The notes beneath the pieces were generated by a model, which was not told the origin of the DNA, ran no database searches, and saw only the letters and a list, made by a program, of their open reading frames with translations. From CAMDPA01 sp050186055 (GTDB taxonomy: Bacteria; Pseudomonadota; Alphaproteobacteria; Rhizobiales; Hyphomicrobiaceae): a DNA stretch of 14,598 bases. Of the stretch, positions 1 through 6,405 are shown in pieces; positions within the stretch are counted from its first letter, which is position 1; each line of letters opens with the position of its first letter. The stretch covers positions 1-14,598 of the forward strand of contig JBFWYV010000105.1 of the NCBI GenBank assembly GCA_050186055.1. The letters run 5' to 3'. The translations under genes were made by a program, and so were the position numbers.

Positions 1-603
1 CGTCCCGCCCTTACGGAGAGCGGCGCTGAAGGCCTCGAAGTCGAGGTGTTCCTTTACGATACCCTTGCCGGTGGAGCAGGATTCGCGCCCCAACTCGTCG
101 ATAGGGGCGCGGTGCTCTTTGAGCGGGCTCTGGCGATACTGGAATCATGTCCTGAAAACTGCGATGCCTCCTGCTACCGCTGCTTGAGGAGTTTTCGCAA
201 CAAGCTTGATCATCGCTTGTTGGATCGCAAACTCGGAGCGCAGTTCCTGCGTCACGTTCTTTATGGCGGCTATCCCGCATTCTCGCCTGATCGCGTGCGC
301 TCATCGCTTGATCTCCTTTGCGAAGATCTTTCTCGTCAATTCTCAGCGACTCATACGTTCTCAAGAGACGTGCTACGGAACCTGCCGAACGGGCGGACCG
401 TGGAAGTGCCGATCCTTGTATCGAACAGATCCACGAACCGCGAATTGTGGGTTGCTCTTAGTTCTCCGCTCGCGCCCGAGGTGCCCGTTCATGATGACCT
501 GCGCGGACTTGCCGACGATGCCAATGTGCTCTGCATCGACGATGTACTCGTTCGCCGTAACCTTCCGCGCGCCATCAGCTTGGTTCGCGCTCAATTGCCG
601 TAG
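1..603 (+). CDS. DUF1998/MZB-domain protein, C-terminal part (5' truncated by window edge)
   Basis: The frame is open from base 1 to the TAG at 601-603, giving 200 residues of C-terminus. It contains LYDTLAGGAGFAPQL followed by a four-cysteine cluster, CPENCDASCYRCLRSFRN, then a DHRLLDRKL stretch. This glycine-rich turn plus Cys cluster plus H-x-LDR is the signature of DUF1998 (MZB), which sits at the C-terminus of DEAD/DEAH helicases and in DISARM-type defence proteins (DrmA/DrmB). About 100 residues after the Cys cluster show no motif I recognise. The four cysteines probably bind zinc. It converges on the minus-strand nuclease-like gene across a hairpin. The helicase motors, if present, lie outside the window, so the system cannot be named. 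The family call is firm; the DISARM link is inference. Confidence 0.8.
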   Translation, partial: RPALTESGAEGLEVEVFLYDTLAGGAGFAPQLVDRGAVLFERALAILESCPENCDASCYRCLRSFRNKLDHRLLDRKLGAQFLRHVLYGGYPAFSPDRVRSSLDLLCEDLSRQFSATHTFSRDVLRNLPNGRTVEVPILVSNRSTNRELWVALSSPLAPEVPVHDDLRGLADDANVLCIDDVLVRRNLPRAISLVRAQLP

Positions 604-612
604 TTGTCTGGG

Positions 613-643
613 TGCTTGCCACGGCTGCTGCCGTGGCCCAGCA
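613..643. terminator. Bidirectional hairpin between convergent genes
   Basis: GCCACGGC (618-625) and GCCGTGGC (630-637) form a perfect 8-bp stem with a TGCT loop. TGCT/AGCA flanks (613-616 and 640-643) can extend it past a bulge. It lies in the 60-base gap between two converging genes. Only a loose T-rich stretch (tgttattt) follows on the plus strand, so it is a plausible but not textbook terminator. Confidence 0.6.
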
Positions 644-663
644 AGACTGTTATTTCCCATAAG

Positions 664-1170
664 TTACATTATCACGCCGTTATTATGTGAACTCTCTGTG
701 TGATCCCGAGCCTCATTCTTCTGGCTCCATACCTCCCACCCGATACGCTTAAAGAGCGCCACGCCCATGGCGTTGCGCTCATTCCTTGAGCGCGAGCCCG
801 GCCGGGTCAGAGCCTCTATCACGGTAGCGCGCTCCGCTTCGTAGATAGCTTGCGCATTGAAGTTCTCATCGAGCAACACGAGAAGCGCCGCGTCGAACTC
901 CTTCGCGATGTCGATTGCTCCAAGCCGCTGTCCGGGCTTGCTTCCAGGCAATATGCAGCGCCCTTTGATCTGATACTTGCGGCCATCGCTTTCTCGTGTT
1001 GCGTCATAGCCCGCGTGGCGTGCCGGGGTCAGTCTGAGGCGCAAAATCCTAGCTGCCTCGTATTCAGCGACCTCGCCGGTGATGCCAAGCGGCTTGCCCG
1101 TCAGCGACCGGTACTCCTGCGCGAGCAGTTTGGCATTATGCAAAAGAGCCATTACCCGATCGTCGTCCAT
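664..1170 (-). CDS. Small PD-(D/E)XK-like hypothetical protein (DUF6998-like)
   Basis: 168 aa starting at ATG 1168-1170. The middle holds GEVAEYEAARIL (residues 32-43), GYDA (54-57, D56) and YQIKGR (66-71). This order E, D, Q-x-K fits the active-site layout of PD-(D/E)XK nuclease-fold proteins, with E33 or E36, D56, Q67 and K69 as candidate residues. I recall similar proteins annotated as DUF6998; that name is from memory. The C-terminal third (PGSRSRNERNAMGVALFKRIGWEVW) looks conserved in style but has no known role. It is the second gene of a minus-strand pair with the DnaA domain-IV gene, 62 bases downstream, and the pair converges on the DUF1998 gene. A nuclease or DNA-binding role in a defence or mobile-element setting is inference. 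The start has only a weak ribosome site. Confidence 0.75.
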   Translation of the reverse strand: MDDDRVMALLHNAKLLAQEYRSLTGKPLGITGEVAEYEAARILRLRLTPARHAGYDATRESDGRKYQIKGRCILPGSKPGQRLGAIDIAKEFDAALLVLLDENFNAQAIYEAERATVIEALTRPGSRSRNERNAMGVALFKRIGWEVWSQKNEARDHTESSHNNGVIM

Positions 1171-1232
1171 GCACCCAACCCGTTTCGAATCTGCCCGCCA
1201 ACTCTGCGGTCATCGGCAGATCGGCGCAAGGA

Positions 1233-1550
1233 TCAGGCGTCTCCACAGCGAGGGTTCTCGCCGCACTCACTCTCCAGCCGGGACAGCGCCTGCGCCACCT
1301 GGGAGTCCTGCGCGATCAGGCGCTCCATAGCCCTGCAGGTCATCAAGACTGTCGTGTAATCGCGTCTCCCCAATCTGCGGCCGACATCTCTCGCCCCGGC
1401 ATCGGAGAGCTTCTGCGCCAGATAGATCGCCGCGTGGCGTGCAGGCAAAATGTGCCGTGTGCGTCTTTCCGAGAGGATGTCGGCGATCGTCACGCCATAA
1501 GCGGCGCTGACCCTGGCAAGCACGTCATCGATGATATCCGGGTCGCTCAC
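1233..1550 (-). CDS. Stand-alone DnaA domain-IV (DnaA C-terminal) protein
   Basis: 105 aa, GTG start at 1548-1550 with AGGAGG just upstream (1556-1561 on this strand). Residues 16-80 (AAYGVTIADILSERRTRHIL, ARHAAIYLAQKL, GRRDYTTVLMTCRAMERL) match the DnaA C-terminal DNA-binding domain. The helix-turn-helix signature GRDHSTV appears as RRDYTTV at 62-68. Domains I-III, including the AAA+ ATPase, are absent, so it cannot be a complete initiator. It may bind DnaA-box-like DNA as a regulator or compete with DnaA. It is first in a pair with the nuclease-like gene and divergent from parB. The family assignment is firm; the role is inferred. Confidence 0.88.
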   Translation of the reverse strand: MSDPDIIDDVLARVSAAYGVTIADILSERRTRHILPARHAAIYLAQKLSDAGARDVGRRLGRRDYTTVLMTCRAMERLIAQDSQVAQALSRLESECGENPRCGDA

Positions 1551-1638
1551 GATGTCCTCCTGGCCCTAGCCGGACGAGGCTTGATCACCAAGCAGCGCAA
1601 ATTGCGGCGAATCGTCGATACGGCAAACCTGCACTTGC

Positions 1639-1654
1639 CCAACTGCGCAGTTGG
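1639..1654. promoter_or_regulatory. 16-bp perfect palindrome, candidate operator
   Basis: CCAACTGCGCAGTTGG is a perfect 16-bp palindrome in the region between the divergent DnaA-domain and parB-like genes. It could be an operator for a dimeric regulator, such as the ParB-like protein or the DnaA-domain protein. No second copy was noticed in the window. Confidence 0.4.
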
Positions 1655-1683
1655 TCCGGGCACCTGCATCGATCCATGGCTCC

Positions 1684-1904
1684 CTTCGACAGCGGCCCGC
1701 CGAGCGGTCTCATTCATGCTGCCGATGGTGCGCCGGTTCGCGTCCGCTTCAAGGGCTTGCGCCCTCGGCTTTCGGCTCCGCCGGCCACCTCGCCCCCTCC
1801 CTGGTCAGTCGGGCGCTTCGGTTCCGCGGCCACGGATAGCCCGGCGCCTTCCTCCGGCATCGAGACCGCCAATCACGGCGGGATCGCAACCGAAGGAGCA
1901 ATCC
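1684..1904 (+). promoter_or_regulatory. Long structured 5' leader of parB-like gene (radC-RNA-like), copy 1
   Basis: The 354 bases between the DnaA-domain and parB-like starts hold no convincing gene. From 1684 to the parB start the sequence aligns with 4908-5112 before the ardC-like gene. Shared blocks are CTTCG, CGGTCT, TGCGCCGG, CGCTTCAAGGGC, CGGCTTCG-type repeats, CGGCGCCTTC, and the 20-base identity CTCCGGCATCGAGACCGCCA at 1852-1871. Hairpins include GGGC-TTGC-GCCC (1753-1764), CGGC...GCCG (1766-1783) and CCGCC-AATCAC-GGCGG (1866-1881). It ends in a good ribosome site (AAGGAG, 1894-1899). Conservation of stems with changed loops suggests an RNA element. I recall the radC RNA motif as leaders of DNA-interacting mobile-DNA genes; identity is unverified. 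Confidence 0.6.
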
Positions 1905-3761
1905 ATGACTGATATCATCCACGTCCCCTTGAGCAAGCTGGCGCTTTGGGACGGCAACGTCCGCAAGACCGGTATCCATGCCGGCATCGAGGAACTTGCC
2001 GCATCCATCGCTGCGCACGGCCTGCTGCAATCCCTCGTCGTCCGCAAATCGAAGCGGGGCAAGTACGGCATCGTTGCCGGACAGCGGCGTCTGCTGGCGC
2101 TTCAGGCGCTCGCCAAGGACGGTGTTATCGAAAAAGACTGCCAGGTCCCCTGCATGCTCTCTGATGGCAAGATCGATCCGGCGGAACTGAGCCTTGCCGA
2201 GAACGTCGTGCGGGCTCCCATGCACCCGGCTGACCAGTTCGAGGCGTTCAAGACTCTCATCGACGATGGCGCGTCAATCCCCGATGTTGCCTCCCGGTTC
2301 GGAATCGCCGAGAGCGTGGTAGCGAAACGGCTCAAGCTCGGGCGCCTGTCTCCCGTGATCCTCGATGCCTACCGCGCGGGTGAAATCGATCTCGAAGAAG
2401 CTCAGGCCTTCGCGGTCAGCGACGACCATGGGGCGCAGGAGCGTGTGTTCAGCGAGCTTTCCGAGTACAGCCGGCATCCGCAGACGATCCGGCGCCTGCT
2501 TACCGAAGGCGAGGTGCCCGCGTCCGACAAGCGCGTCCGTTTCGTGGGCATCGAGGCCTACACTGCTGCCGGAGGAGCGACCCGTCAGGACCTCTTCGAT
2601 GACGAGGATCGCTGCTACCTGCAGGACCCGGTACTGCTGGACCGGCTCGTGTCGGAAAAGCTTACCGCTCACGCCGATGGCGTAACCGCCGCAGGCTGGA
2701 GCTGGGTCGAGGTGGCTCCTGATTCCGATCACAGCACATTCGGCAAGTTCAAGCGGGTCTATCCTGAATCTGTTCCGCTTTCGGAATCCGATCAGGCCGA
2801 GCTTGACCGTCTGTCGCAGGAATACGACGAACTGATCGACTGCGAAGACGCTGACGAGGACCGTCTGGCAGACATCGAGGAACGCATCGATCGTCTGAAC
2901 GCGACCTCTGATGCCTGGCCGGCTGAGACCCTGTCCGTCGCAGGTGCGATCGTCTCGCTCGGCTACCATGGCGAGATCCGCATCGAGCGTGGTCTGGTCC
3001 GCAAGGAAGATGCGCACAAGCTGGGCAATGATGCCGACGAGCCTTCCTTGGGCAGCGCGAAGTCTGTTTCCAGGTCAGACGGGTTGTCGCCGCGCCTCGT
3101 CGAGGATCTGACCGCGCAGCAAAGCGCAGCGATCAGCGCCGAACTCATGGGCCGGCCCGATATCGCCCTTGCGGCTGTCGTGCATGCGCTTGTGCTCGAT
3201 GCCTTCTACCTCGGTCACGGTGTCGACAGCTGCCTCAAGTTTACGACTGGCAGCGCGGGACTACGCAGGTCCATCACCGATGCCGACAGCTGCAAAGGCC
3301 TTCTCGTCATCGAACAGGAACGCGAGCGTCTTGGCGATCGCATCCCCGGCAACGCACATGATCTGTGGCAATGGCTGCTTGGCCAGTCGCGCGACGAACT
3401 GCTCGACCTGCTGGCCTTTGTCGCTGCCACGAGCGTCGATGCTGTGCAACACAAGGGTGATCAGATGAACGCGTCGCGGATCGTCCATGCCAAGGCTCTT
3501 GGCCATGCATTGCAACTCGATATGGCCAACTGGTTCACACCGAGTGCCGAGAACTACTTCGGCCGCGTGAACCGTGCGCAGATCCTTGCTGCGATCGACG
3601 AGGCAAATGGCTCGCATGCTCCCGCACTCGAAAAGCTCAAGAAATCTGAGCTTGCAGTCCGTGCAGAGCAACTGTTGGCGGGCACGTCGTGGCTGCCCGA
3701 GCCGCTGCGCGTGGCCGTGAACGACAATGATGGCACGGACGCTACCCAGGCTGCCGAATAG
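1905..3761 (+). CDS. ParB/RepB/Spo0J-family partition-type protein
   Basis: 618 aa. The frame is open further upstream, but ATG 1905 is preceded by AAGGAG and begins the recognisable domain. Residues 5-104 form the ParB N-terminal domain: VPLSKLALWDGNVRK, the nucleotide-binding box VAGQRRLLAL (57-66, GERR replaced by GQRR) and SLAENVVRAPMHP (96-108). Residues 123-150 are a helix-turn-helix (ASIPDVASRFGIAESVVAKRLKLGRL). The remaining 470 residues, including an acidic coiled-coil-like stretch (EYDELIDCEDADEDRLADIEERIDRLN), make it far longer than classical ParB (about 300 aa). Such long forms are common on alphaproteobacterial plasmids and islands. No parA lies next to it, so it may act as a DNA-binding maintenance or regulatory protein rather than in segregation. 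A hairpin follows its stop. Confidence 0.88.
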   Translation: MTDIIHVPLSKLALWDGNVRKTGIHAGIEELAASIAAHGLLQSLVVRKSKRGKYGIVAGQRRLLALQALAKDGVIEKDCQVPCMLSDGKIDPAELSLAENVVRAPMHPADQFEAFKTLIDDGASIPDVASRFGIAESVVAKRLKLGRLSPVILDAYRAGEIDLEEAQAFAVSDDHGAQERVFSELSEYSRHPQTIRRLLTEGEVPASDKRVRFVGIEAYTAAGGATRQDLFDDEDRCYLQDPVLLDRLVSEKLTAHADGVTAAGWSWVEVAPDSDHSTFGKFKRVYPESVPLSESDQAELDRLSQEYDELIDCEDADEDRLADIEERIDRLNATSDAWPAETLSVAGAIVSLGYHGEIRIERGLVRKEDAHKLGNDADEPSLGSAKSVSRSDGLSPRLVEDLTAQQSAAISAELMGRPDIALAAVVHALVLDAFYLGHGVDSCLKFTTGSAGLRRSITDADSCKGLLVIEQERERLGDRIPGNAHDLWQWLLGQSRDELLDLLAFVAATSVDAVQHKGDQMNASRIVHAKALGHALQLDMANWFTPSAENYFGRVNRAQILAAIDEANGSHAPALEKLKKSELAVRAEQLLAGTSWLPEPLRVAVNDNDGTDATQAAE

Positions 3762-3770
3762 GCAGCTGCC

Positions 3771-3803
3771 TTCCGGCTGCGCCGCAAGGTGCAGCCGGAT
3801 CTT
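3771..3803 (+). terminator. Hairpin after parB-like gene
   Basis: TCCGGCTGC (3772-3780) pairs perfectly with GCAGCCGGA (3791-3799) around a 10-base loop and is followed by the short T-containing tail tcttt. It begins 10 bases after the parB-like stop. A small second hairpin, CACACG-CCCC-CGTGTG (3880-3895), lies in the gap before the convergent methyltransferase. Confidence 0.6.
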
Positions 3804-3940
3804 TGGTGCACAGCTTCAAGCGCGAATGCCTGTACGCTTTGCCGCCTGAGACATGTACGAGTGAGCGTCGCCTGGTTTACACACGCCCCCGTGTGGTCTC
3901 TTTGACGATTCTGATCCTGCGCTGGAGAATGCCTAACCGC

Positions 3941-4687
3941 TCACTTCATCATCAGCGCGAACACGCCCCATCCCAGGTATTCACGCGCGTACCTCACATA
4001 GCGCTCTGGTGCCGAGGTCAGCTCAGCTCGAACTTCTTTTGCGAAGTCGTCATCGGAATTCGTATCGAGCCAACGGCGCATGGTGAGCCACTTGGTCGCC
4101 TCGTACCTGTCCCAGCTGTCCTGGTCTGCGAGAACCATTTCCACGACGTCGTACCCTAAGTCGCCGAAGGACGCGATAAGCTCTGGAAGCAGGAGAAAAT
4201 CGGAGATCGCACCCGCACGGCATCCCTGGGCGACTTCTTCTGTTGGCGGCAACCGCAGCCAGTACGGCTCACCGACAAGAATGATCCCGCCGCTGCGAAG
4301 GCTCTTGGTCAGAAGTGCGATCGTCCCCGCAACTCCCCCGCCGATCCACGTGGCACCAACACAGGCTGCCACACCCACTTTATCGTCAGCGACATAGCCT
4401 GCCGCATCGCCGTGGATGAACTCGATACGATCTGCGACATTGAGTTGTTTGGCGCGGAGCTTCGCTTGTTTGCTGAACAACTCGCTCATGTCGATGCCGG
4501 TGCCACTGATCCCGTAATCACGTGCCCAGGTGCATAGCATCTCGCCCGAACCGCTGCCGAGGTCGAGCATGCGGGTCTCCGGCGCCAGCCGCAACGCCGC
4601 GCCGAGCGTCGCGAGCTTTTCAGGTGTGAACGGGTTATGGATACGGTGGGCACTTTCGGTGACGTTGAATATCCGAGGAATGTCCAA
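3941..4687 (-). CDS. YjhP-like class I SAM-dependent methyltransferase
   Basis: 248 aa if TTG 4687 is used. This start gives M-DIPRIFNVTESAHRIHNPF, matching my memory of E. coli YjhP, which begins MDIPRIF. An AAAGG lies about 11 bases upstream. A TTG at 4735 would add 16 residues (MVRLPNPPTDPKGSFA) and cannot be ruled out. Motif I is MLDLGSGSGEML (residues 37-48), followed by GTGIDMSELFS (acidic residue after strand 2) and FIHGDAAGY. ACVGATWIGGG and LVGEPYW are typical of the family. The C-terminus ends in EYLGWGVFALMMK, the family's usual end. The methyl acceptor is unknown. It lies on the minus strand between the parB-like and ardC-like genes and converges on parB. The methyltransferase call is firm; the start is moderately certain. 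Confidence 0.85.
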   Translation of the reverse strand: MDIPRIFNVTESAHRIHNPFTPEKLATLGAALRLAPETRMLDLGSGSGEMLCTWARDYGISGTGIDMSELFSKQAKLRAKQLNVADRIEFIHGDAAGYVADDKVGVAACVGATWIGGGVAGTIALLTKSLRSGGIILVGEPYWLRLPPTEEVAQGCRAGAISDFLLLPELIASFGDLGYDVVEMVLADQDSWDRYEATKWLTMRRWLDTNSDDDFAKEVRAELTSAPERYVRYAREYLGWGVFALMMK

Positions 4688-4750
4688 TGCAAAAGAACCT
4701 TTCGGGTCGGTGGGTGGATTCGGCAAGCGTACCAATAGTACGCCATTGTG

Positions 4751-4846
4751 CTAACTGCATGTAGATCTCGCGCGGCCGCCAGATTGCCAAGCATTGTCAA
4801 TACCTGCGCGTGCCAACTGGTCAGGCGACTTCTGCTTGGCACTCAT
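4751..4846 (-). pseudogene. 31-codon ORF, possible remnant of a type I restriction R subunit N-terminus
   Basis: ATG 4844-4846 is preceded by AAAAAAGGGGG. The 31-residue product contains KSPDQLARAGIDNAWQSGG. This recalls the HsdR/EcoEI-type N-terminus (SPEQLARxxIDxxLxxAGW), but the frame stops after RARSTCS. It sits just upstream of the methyltransferase on the same strand. It may be a degraded restriction-gene stub, a leader peptide or chance. Confidence 0.25.
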
Positions 4847-4907
4847 CCAACCCCCTTTTTTCATCGATTGTCGACCATCGTCACACTCTCCTCTCCCGCA
4901 TAGCCGT

Positions 4908-5112
4908 CTTCGCGCAGACGCCCTGAACGGTCTCTTCACAATGCCGATCATGCGCCGGGGCGCTCCGCTTCAAGGGCAAGCCCTCGGCCTTCGGCTTCGC
5001 CGGGCCGCCTCGCCTGACCGGCTCCGGTTCCGCGTCCGCTTGTACCCCGGCGCCTTCGCTCCGGCATCGAGACCGCCATCGGGGCGGGCTCATCAAGCGA
5101 AGGACCGACACC
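4908..5112 (+). promoter_or_regulatory. Long structured 5' leader of ardC-like gene (radC-RNA-like), copy 2
   Basis: Second copy of the leader found at 1684-1904, in the roughly 400-base gap between the methyltransferase and the ardC-like gene. Matching parts are CGGTCT (4928-4933), TGCGCCGG (4951-4958), GGG-CAAG-CCC (4974-4983), CGGC...GCCG (from 4985) and CTCCGGCATCGAGACCGCCA (5059-5078). The terminal hairpin is GAG-A-CCGCC (5069-5077) paired with GGCGG-G-CTC (5083-5091). Against copy 1 the first stem keeps its arms while the loop changes (TTGC versus CAAG region). GAAGGA precedes the start codon. The rest of the gap (4847-4907) shows nothing clear. Confidence 0.6.
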
Positions 5113-6015
5113 ATGCCCGCGAAGAAAGGAACTGCGCCGCGCCGCGACATCCATGCCGAAATCACGGCCACCCTCATAGCCGCGATCGAGGCCGACCCCG
5201 GCAAGCCCTCTATGCCCTGGCGCCGCTCTGCCAAGCCGCTCTTCATGCCGGAGAACGCCCTGACCAGGAACACCTATAACGGCATCAATGTCGTCAGCCT
5301 CTGGGTTGCCGCCGAATGTCTCGGCTACAGCGCGCCCGTCTGGGCCACGTACCGTCAATGGTCCGAACTGGGGTGCCAGGTCCGCAAGGGCGAGAAGTCG
5401 TCGCTCGTCGTCTTCTACAAGGAGTACGACTCCGAGCCCGATCCTGATAAAGCCGACGATGACGGCAATCGGCGTGTCGCCCGTGCGTCCCATGTCTTCA
5501 ACGCGGCCCAGGTCGACGGCTTTACGCTCCCCGATGCGCCGCAGCCACTGGGACCGATTGAACGCCTTGAGGCCGTAGACCGCTTCGTCGCCGCGACTGG
5601 CGCCCGCATCGAGCATGGCGGCGACCGCGCCTTCTACCGTCCCTCGACCGATCACATTCAGATGCCCGACGAGGAATTGTTCGGCGGTACCGCGACCATG
5701 ACGCGCACGGAGGGCTATTACGCCACGCTCACGCACGAGCTGACCCATTGGAGCGGCGCCTCCACGCGGCTCGGCCGCGACATGGGCAAGCGCTTTGGCG
5801 ATGCCGCCTATGCCGCCGAAGAACTCGTTGCCGAGATTGCGTCAGCCTTCCTGTGCAGTGAGCTTGGCATCACGCAGGATACGCGCGCCGATCACGCGCA
5901 GTATCTCGCACAGTGGCTTACGCTCATGAAGGCGGACAGCCGCGCTGTGTTCGCTGCCGCTGCCAAAGCGTCCGAGGCGGTTGCGTATCTGAAGCGCCTG
6001 CAGCCGCCTGCCTAG
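5113..6015 (+). CDS. ArdC-like antirestriction / ssDNA-binding protein with zinc metallopeptidase-like domain
   Basis: 300 aa, ATG 5113 after GAAGGA. Residues 10-105 are the ArdC N-terminal ssDNA-binding domain (formerly DUF1738): PWRRSAKPLFMPENALTRNTYNGINVVSLW, then TYRQWSELGCQVRKGEKSSLVVFYK. Residues 150-295 are the polyvalent-protein metallopeptidase domain. It has HELTHW (HExxH zinc motif, H208, E209, H212) and a downstream AEELVAEIASAF (235-246) supplying a probable third ligand. ArdC of conjugative plasmids protects incoming single-stranded DNA and blocks type I restriction. The family match is strong, and the full zinc site suggests an active fold. Its leader is a sister of the parB-like leader, implying shared control during transfer. 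The reading of its role is inference from the family. Confidence 0.92.
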   Translation: MPAKKGTAPRRDIHAEITATLIAAIEADPGKPSMPWRRSAKPLFMPENALTRNTYNGINVVSLWVAAECLGYSAPVWATYRQWSELGCQVRKGEKSSLVVFYKEYDSEPDPDKADDDGNRRVARASHVFNAAQVDGFTLPDAPQPLGPIERLEAVDRFVAATGARIEHGGDRAFYRPSTDHIQMPDEELFGGTATMTRTEGYYATLTHELTHWSGASTRLGRDMGKRFGDAAYAAEELVAEIASAFLCSELGITQDTRADHAQYLAQWLTLMKADSRAVFAAAAKASEAVAYLKRLQPPA

Positions 6016-6093
6016 CGCCGGGCGAAGTCCCTATCCGGCATTGCGCTTTCCATGCGCCGTGTCGGCCCCTGCATCTTTCTCGACGAGCGGCTT

Positions 6094-6143
6094 TTTCGGA
6101 CGAAAGGCAAGGTTGTCCGAAACGTGTATGCATAATCCGGACA
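6094..6143. repeat. Nested inverted repeats downstream of ardC-like gene
   Basis: TTTCGGAC (6094-6101) and GTCCGAAA (6115-6122) form a perfect 8-bp stem with a 13-base spacer. Overlapping it, TGTCCG (6114-6119) and CGGACA (6138-6143) bound a 30-base imperfect palindrome. The first could end the ardC transcript (no T-run follows). The second recalls the half-site style of serine resolvase crossover sites. Neither role is shown. Confidence 0.4.
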
Positions 6144-6194
6144 GACAGCCCATGCACCGACATGGCCGGCTGCTCAAGACCCACCAAAAACCAT

Positions 6195-6405
6195 GGCCCC
6201 GCCTATTCGCCTTCAGACCGTCCGCCGTCATCGGGTCTGGCCGCCACGGCTTCTCGGCTCAAGGCCAAGGCGAGCGCCCTTTTAGGGGCGGCCTTGATCC
6301 GCTTGCCTTCATGGCGGCCTTGAACGACCCGCGACGGACGGCTCCGAAAACCATGGCGACGACTTTGCCCATCCGAAGCATCGCCACGACGAAGGAGCTA
6401 ACCCG
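6195..6405 (+). promoter_or_regulatory. Third long leader with alternative stems, upstream of unknown 149-aa gene
   Basis: The 390 bases 6016-6405 hold no convincing gene. TCAAGGCC (6259-6266) can pair with GGCCTTGA in either of two direct repeats of GGCGGCCTTGA (6287-6297 and 6313-6323). Inside the first pairing lies CGCCC-N6-GGGCG (6275-6279 with 6286-6290, overlapping the arm). The leader ends GACGAAGGAG before ATG 6406. It resembles the parB and ardC leaders in length, GC-rich hairpins and the closing catcg...cgaaggag, but does not align clearly with them. Confidence 0.45.

Noticed and set aside
1434..1904. Upstream extension of the parB-like frame (157 extra codons)
   Set aside because: It lacks a ribosome site, overlaps the divergent DnaA-domain gene and the repeated leader, and is low-complexity Pro/Arg-rich sequence. 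ATG 1905 has AAGGAG and starts the ParB domain.
2274..3017. 247-codon minus-strand frame inside the parB-like gene
   Set aside because: Shadow of the parB-like coding frame; no motif and no ribosome site.
4948..5748. 266-codon minus-strand frame opposite the ardC-like gene
   Set aside because: It covers the conserved leader and the ArdC domains in antisense; Gly/Arg-rich without a family.
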